Shown: positions 28,915 through 32,400 of the stretch, piece after piece
Position numbering within the stretch: the first letter of the stretch is position 1
How the letters are laid out: the number at the start of each line of letters is the position of its first letter
NCBI GenBank assembly: GCA_016932115.1
Contig: JAFGDM010000062.1
Span: 1 to 32,400 of the forward strand
Direction of reading: 5' to 3'
Source of the DNA: Deltaproteobacteria bacterium
GTDB taxonomy: Bacteria; Desulfobacterota; DSM-4660; Desulfatiglandales; HGW-15
Length of the DNA: 32,400 nucleotides
The notes under the pieces: generated by a model
Told to the model about the DNA's origin: nothing
Seen by the model: the letters and a program-made list of their open reading frames with translations, nothing else
The model's database searches: none
Program-made: the position numbers and the translations under genes

Positions 28915-29283
28915 TCAAGAGGAGGCTTGCCCGGCTTCCAGGGCCATAGCGATCTTGTTTTTGAGTTCGGTCAGATCAAAAGATTTGATGACGTAGAAAT
29001 CCGCAGCAATGGATTTCATGTCCTCTTTGAATGTATCATAGGCCGTACAAAGAACAACAGGCAGATCGTAATATTTGTTGCGAATATCCTGAAGCAAATC
29101 AAGGCCATTGTAATCAACCATTTTAATGTCCAGCACGATCAAATCCGGTTTTTCTTCCTCAATTCGTTCAATGAGCCTGTAGCCGCTGTCGGCGGTAATG
29201 ACCTCATAACCGGCTTCTGTGAGCTCCTCGGAATAAAGAAAGCGGATGTGCTCTTCGTCATCAACAATGAGGATTTTGGCCAT
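28915..29283 (-). CDS. Stand-alone response regulator receiver protein
   Basis: 122 residues, a single CheY-like receiver with no output domain. The acidic pair is Asp8/Asp9, the phosphorylated residue is Asp52 (LIVLDIKM), the switch residues are Thr80 and Lys100. Such proteins relay phosphate or bind a partner. The kinase is not in the window; downstream on this strand is only the convergent rlmH. A CAGGAG site lies 8 bases before the ATG at 29283. Function and partner are unknown. Confidence 0.92.
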   Translation of the reverse strand: MAKILIVDDEEHIRFLYSEELTEAGYEVITADSGYRLIERIEEEKPDLIVLDIKMVDYNGLDLLQDIRNKYYDLPVVLCTAYDTFKEDMKSIAADFYVIKSFDLTELKNKIAMALEAGQASS

Positions 29284-29446
29284 AATCTCGCTCCTGCTGG
29301 TATTTCAAAACCTATCTAACACATATTTTCAAAAGAAGCAAAAAGTATTAAGAAAAAGTCAATGGGACGCCCCCCAACGGAGCGGCCGGTGATGAGCTTT
29401 TCTCTTCCATCGGCCTTGAGCCGATAGCCCTGCGCCGTGCACTTTT

Positions 29447-30226
29447 TTACCAATGCATGCGGACCTTGATTCCTTTGTTGTGAAGGTAGGATTTAAGTTC
29501 CCGGATACTCAAAAGACCGTAATGTGTGACACTTGCAATGAGAGCGGCATCAGCGAGACCACTTGTGAGAACCTCAAAAAGATGCCGGGCTTCACCTGCC
29601 CCTCCCGATGCGATTACCGGGATGCTGACACGAGAGGCGATCAACCGGGTGAGATTTAGCTCATAACCCTCTTTGGTGCCGTCAGCGTCAATGGAATTGA
29701 GGCAAATTTCCCCTGTTCCCAGCTCTTCGGCTTTCCGAGCCCAGACGAGGGCGTCAACGCCGACAGGGGTTCTGCCGCCGTCGATAACTATTTCGTATCC
29801 GCTCGGGATCTTTTTAGAAGGGGTCACTTTTTTGACATCCATGCCCAGAATGATCGCCTGACTGCCGAAGGCCTCGGCGCCTCGTGCGATAAGACCAGGG
29901 TCCCGGATGGCCGCTGAGTTGACACTGACCTTTTCGGCGCCGGCAAGGAGGACTCGGCGCATGTCTTCCACACTCCGGATGCCTCCTCCCACACAAAAAG
30001 GAATAAAGATCTTTTCCGCCACACGGCGCACCGTTTCGATCATGATGTCCCGGTTTTCGCTTGAGGCGGTGATATCATAGAAGACCAGTTCATCGGCGCC
30101 TTCTTCGCAGTAAAAGGAGGCCATCTCAACGGGATCGCCGATGTCCACGTTTCCTTTAAACTTGATTCCTTTGGTCAGCTTGCCGTTGCGAACGTCGAGA
30201 CAAGGGATGATTCGCTTGCTAAGCAT
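29447..30226 (-). CDS. hisF: Imidazole glycerol phosphate synthase, cyclase subunit
   Basis: 259 residues, normal length. It is the (beta-alpha)8 barrel that uses ammonia from HisH to make imidazole glycerol phosphate and AICAR in histidine synthesis. Catalytic Asp11 (CLDV) and Asp130 (GMDVKK) are in the canonical places. FCVGGGIR and [13 protein letters not shown] are also present. A longer frame begins at 30313, but the ATG at 30226 fits the family N-terminus ([11 protein letters not shown]), has a GGAAGGGAAAGG site in front and overlaps the hisH stop by 8 bases, so this start is preferred. hisH-hisF form a coupled pair. Confidence 0.95.
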   Translation of the reverse strand: MLSKRIIPCLDVRNGKLTKGIKFKGNVDIGDPVEMASFYCEEGADELVFYDITASSENRDIMIETVRRVAEKIFIPFCVGGGIRSVEDMRRVLLAGAEKVSVNSAAIRDPGLIARGAEAFGSQAIILGMDVKKVTPSKKIPSGYEIVIDGGRTPVGVDALVWARKAEELGTGEICLNSIDADGTKEGYELNLTRLIASRVSIPVIASGGAGEARHLFEVLTSGLADAALIASVTHYGLLSIRELKSYLHNKGIKVRMHW

Positions 30227-30857
30227 CTTCCTTTCCCTTCCAGGAACAGAAATTGGAAAGGATTCTGAGACCGGGGCCGCCGCTTTTTTCCGGATGAAAC
30301 TGAACAGCCGCAAGGTTTTTACACAAAAGGACTGACGCGAAGGAAAACCCGTAGTGCGTTTCCCCTAGAACGATTTCAGGGTCACTTGGACTGGGATAGT
30401 AGGAGTGGACAAAATAAAACTCGCTGTCCCGATCAATCCCGCGGAAGAGGGCGTGCTTTTTTTTAAATTGAACGCTGTTCCAACCCATGTGGGGTACCTT
30501 CAAGGTCCTTCCTTCGCCTCCTCGCATGTTTTCGGGAAAGCGGCGAACCTCACCTTTAATCAGGCCGATACAGGCGGTATTGTTTTCCTCGCTCTTTTCC
30601 AGGATGATCTGGGTGCCGAGGCAGATCCCGAGGATCGGTTTCCGCTCCTCGTAGGATACAAAGAGAGCTCTCTCCATGCCTAGCCTCCTGAGGTCGGACA
30701 TGGCTTTACCGGCAGCGCCTACTCCCGGCAATATAATTCTTTCAGCAAGTGACACCTGCTCCGGATCATGGGTAATTACCGAGTCATGGCCCAGAAAAGC
30801 CAAAGCCCTTTGAACGCTGGCCAGATTTCCCGCTTGATAATCGACGATGGCGATCAT
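30219..30857 (-). CDS. hisH: Imidazole glycerol phosphate synthase, glutaminase subunit
   Basis: 212 residues. It hydrolyses glutamine and passes ammonia to HisF. The class I amidotransferase triad is Cys79 (GICLGTQ), His188 and Glu190 (FHPEKSG). The N-terminal IVDYQAGNL is typical. GGAGG lies 9 bases before the ATG at 30857. An inverted repeat-containing element lies directly upstream (30877-30990), where the promoter would be expected. The coupled hisF follows with 8 bases of overlap. Confidence 0.95.
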   Translation of the reverse strand: MIAIVDYQAGNLASVQRALAFLGHDSVITHDPEQVSLAERIILPGVGAAGKAMSDLRRLGMERALFVSYEERKPILGICLGTQIILEKSEENNTACIGLIKGEVRRFPENMRGGEGRTLKVPHMGWNSVQFKKKHALFRGIDRDSEFYFVHSYYPSPSDPEIVLGETHYGFSFASVLLCKNLAAVQFHPEKSGGPGLRILSNFCSWKGKEDA

Positions 30858-30876
30858 CGCCTTTGCCTCCGGGGGG

Positions 30877-30990
30877 CTGAAAAACGCCCATCTGCAGGGT
30901 TACCCTCACGCATCGTTGCTGCAACCTACTTTCATGTACGCCTCACTCCTCGGAACATCGGTTGCCTAGCTTCCGGGTATTTTTGATCAG
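30877..30990 (-). repeat. Inverted-repeat element upstream of hisH (dispersed family)
   Basis: The left end CTGAAAAACGCCC is roughly inverted at the right end GGGTATTTTTGATCAG. The interior has CCATCTGC, GCATCGTTGCTGCA and CATGTACGCCTCACTCC, a pattern I recall from Geobacter-like dispersed intergenic repeats. About 114 bases long. No target duplication is obvious, and there is one copy in this window. Confidence 0.55.
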
Positions 30991-31027
30991 CTCGTCATGC
31001 TTCCTTTCTCCTAATACTCCATTGCTC

Positions 31028-31882
31028 CTACTTATGATATTCGTAAAAGCCCCTTCCGGTTTTACGGCCCAGCCATCCTGCATCCACATACTTGATCAGG
31101 AGAGGGCAAGGCCGGTACTTTGCGTCTCCAAGCCCTGAGTGGAGAACCTGCATGATTGCCAGACAGGTATCCAGTCCGATTAAGTCGGCCAGGGCAAGAG
31201 GTCCCATGGGGTGATTCATCCCCAGTTTCATGACTTCGTCAATGTCTTGAGGTGTCCCCACTCCTTCGAAGAGGCAGTAAACAGCTTCATTGATCATGGG
31301 TATGAGAATCCGGTTGCTGATAAACCCGGGGAAATCGTTGGCCGGCACCGGTGTTTTGCCGAGCTTTATCGTCAAATCCCTGGTGATCTGAAAAGTCTCA
31401 TCGGAGGTGGCAAGCCCTTTGATAATTTCAACGAGTTTCATCACGGGGACCGGGTTCATGAAATGCATACCGATGACAGTCTCAGCTCTGCGGGTCGCAG
31501 CGGCGATTTTGGTGATGGAAATGGAGGAGGTGTTGGAGGCGAGGATGACCCCTCCCCTGCAGATTCCGTCAAGGTCACGGAAAATCTGCAGTTTGAGTGT
31601 TTCCTTTTCCGTGGCTGCTTCGACCAAGAAGTCTGCTGCTGCCAGTTCGTCCAAGGATACGGTACCCTTGATCCTGCCGAGGATCGCCTCTTGATCCGCT
31701 GCCGTGATCTTTTCCTTCTTAACCATGCGGCCGAGGCTGTCCGTGATGGAGGTCAGTCCTCGCTGTATGAATTCTTCCTTGATGTCACTCATGATGACCG
31801 ATAATCCGGTCGCTGCCGCCACCTGGGCAATCCCTGAACCCATTTGGCCTGCTCCCACAATACCAATTGTCTTAATTTCCAT
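31028..31882 (-). CDS. 3-hydroxyacyl-CoA (3-hydroxybutyryl-CoA) dehydrogenase
   Basis: 284 residues, the normal length of single-domain-pair Hbd/PaaH enzymes. It interconverts 3-hydroxyacyl-CoA and 3-ketoacyl-CoA with NAD(P)H. The dinucleotide-binding [14 protein letters not shown] is at the N-terminus, SNTSSISIT and [16 protein letters not shown] carry the catalytic residues (His140), and [16 protein letters not shown] is the helical domain signature. AAGGAGGT lies 10 bases before the ATG at 31882. Other beta-oxidation genes are not in the window. A role in fatty-acid degradation or butyrate-type metabolism of an anaerobe is inferred. Confidence 0.94.
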   Translation of the reverse strand: MEIKTIGIVGAGQMGSGIAQVAAATGLSVIMSDIKEEFIQRGLTSITDSLGRMVKKEKITAADQEAILGRIKGTVSLDELAAADFLVEAATEKETLKLQIFRDLDGICRGGVILASNTSSISITKIAAATRRAETVIGMHFMNPVPVMKLVEIIKGLATSDETFQITRDLTIKLGKTPVPANDFPGFISNRILIPMINEAVYCLFEGVGTPQDIDEVMKLGMNHPMGPLALADLIGLDTCLAIMQVLHSGLGDAKYRPCPLLIKYVDAGWLGRKTGRGFYEYHK

Positions 31883-31956
31883 GTCGACCCAACCTCCTTA
31901 GTAATTTAATCCGCCCGCCTCACCCGTTGCCCGAAGCATAGGATAGCGATGTGGCT

Positions 31957-32034
31957 TCTTCGTTTTGCAGTTTTAAGAGGGACCCCCATGCTCGGTGCCG
32001 CCGGCTTCAGCATTTCAAACAGCTAAATTGTTAC
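31957..32034 (+). repeat. MITE-like repeat family, copy C
   Basis: The core GCAGTTTTAAGAGGGACCCCCATGC matches the other copies in two blocks. The right end AGCTAAATTGTTAC is identical to the right terminal repeat of copy A. The left terminal repeat is absent, so this copy is truncated or degenerate. T-rich sequence follows. Confidence 0.6.
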
Positions 32035-32050
32035 AAGGTTTCTATTTTTC

Positions 32051-32087
32051 AGAGTCCTTGGTTTTTGTCAAGAATGAACTCTTTTTT
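32051..32087 (+). terminator. Weak terminator-like hairpin after repeat copy C
   Basis: AGAGT (32051-32055) pairs with ACTCT (32078-32082), with CTTG/CAAG further inside, and is followed by six T residues. No plus-strand gene lies upstream, so the signal has no obvious user unless the repeat is transcribed. Confidence 0.3.
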
Positions 32088-32162
32088 CACATGTGATCTA
32101 TCTTGAAATCAATTTTCGAAGCCTCTTTGAGATCTCGCCGCGAGTTTTTGCCGCCCCTGGTA

Positions 32163-32258
32163 TTTTCATGCTCCACCCCGGATTCTCTTTGTTTTGCAGT
32201 TTTGAGAGGGACCCTCGTGCTTCGTGCCCGGGGTTTTTATAAGAAACTGAAATGTTGC
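32163..32258 (+). repeat. MITE-like repeat family, copy D
   Basis: The left part TTTTCATGCTCCACCCCG matches copy A, the core GCAGTTTTGAGAGGGACCC matches copies B and C, and the right end CTGAAATGTTGCC is the same type as copy B. No left terminal repeat or target duplication was found. Confidence 0.6.
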
Positions 32259-32328
32259 CCTTTTTCTGTGAACTCTGCTAAAAACGTTATAAGTGTTTTG
32301 TTCCGAGGTTAGGTTCTAACTTTTCAAA

Positions 32329-32349
32329 TCTGAGAGATTATCTCTTAGA
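32329..32349. other. Near-perfect 21-base palindrome
   Basis: TCTGAGAGAT (32329-32338) and ATCTCTTAGA (32340-32349) pair over ten positions (one T-G wobble) around a single central T. No gene is seen next to it inside the window. A one-base loop is too tight for an RNA hairpin as drawn, so a protein-binding site is more likely than a terminator. Confidence 0.45.
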
Positions 32350-32400
32350 AAATTGGTAACACTTCGGCTTTTTGAAACTCTTCGATTCCGGCGTTGGGCA

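Larger units (their letters stand above)
31883..32400. other. 518-base non-coding stretch at the right edge
   Basis: No convincing gene is seen on either strand; short frames here lack ribosome-binding sites. The stretch holds two copies of the dispersed repeat (31957-32034 and 32163-32258), a terminator-like hairpin (32051-32087), and a near-perfect palindrome (32329-32349). The bases after about 32350 could be the start of another unit. Confidence 0.7.

Noticed and set aside
29409-29425. Hairpin ATCGGC/GCCGAT downstream of hisF as a terminator
   Set aside because: The stem is only 6 bp and no T run follows in either direction.

Overview
The window looks like chromosomal core sequence from an anaerobic member of the Desulfobacterota (the former Deltaproteobacteria). 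This is an inference from gene content and not a phylogenetic result. The clues are a HesB/IscA-like selenoprotein with an in-frame UGA, a lipoate cluster containing an archaeal-type radical SAM enzyme, short CheY-like and Nudix housekeeping genes, and dispersed intergenic repeats. Base composition looks even and no plasmid, phage or large insertion sequence is visible. All genes are intact within the window except a tRNA cut by the left edge.

Layout. Positions 1-167 hold two tRNA genes on the minus strand: tRNA-Lys(UUU), and the 5' end of a probable tRNA-Glu. Positions 209-5094 are a compact minus-strand cluster, transcribed Nudix hydrolase, hisD, small secreted ORF, gcvH-like H protein, lplA, LipS-type radical SAM protein. 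A ChaN-like lipoprotein (5186-6097, minus) follows. From 6294 to 16536 the plus strand carries uvrC, an M23 peptidase, secA, argJ, then a sugar-nucleotide block (mannose-1-phosphate guanylyltransferase, phosphomannomutase) overlapping rdgB. Positions 16537-17292 hold a 111-bp inverted-repeat element with a target-site duplication, an extended -10 promoter, a 103-residue selenoprotein (Sec at codon 34) and two strong tandem terminators. The plus strand continues with yggS, a TtcA-like tRNA thiolation enzyme, a small membrane protein and carB (to 22500). A minus-strand operon kdsD, DapA-like aldolase, transketolase (26494-22545) converges on carB. thrC and rlmH (plus) are divergent from it. The right part has minus-strand genes: an orphan receiver protein, hisH-hisF and a 3-hydroxyacyl-CoA dehydrogenase. 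The last 518 bases are non-coding and hold two more copies of the repeat family.

How the genes fit together. The lipoate cluster supplies an acceptor (H protein), a ligase that attaches an octanoyl or lipoyl group, and a radical SAM enzyme that could insert sulfur. This resembles the LipS/Lpl route and not the classical LipA/LipB route. Histidine genes are split (hisD on the left, hisH-hisF on the right). kdsD makes arabinose-5-phosphate for Kdo and transketolase is linked to its pentose-phosphate substrate supply; the DapA-like protein between them has lost several canonical residues and its role is unknown. The most noteworthy items are the hidden selenoprotein, the lipoate cluster, the MITE-like repeat family (four copies, one with clear 8-bp target duplications), and the atypical DapA paralog.
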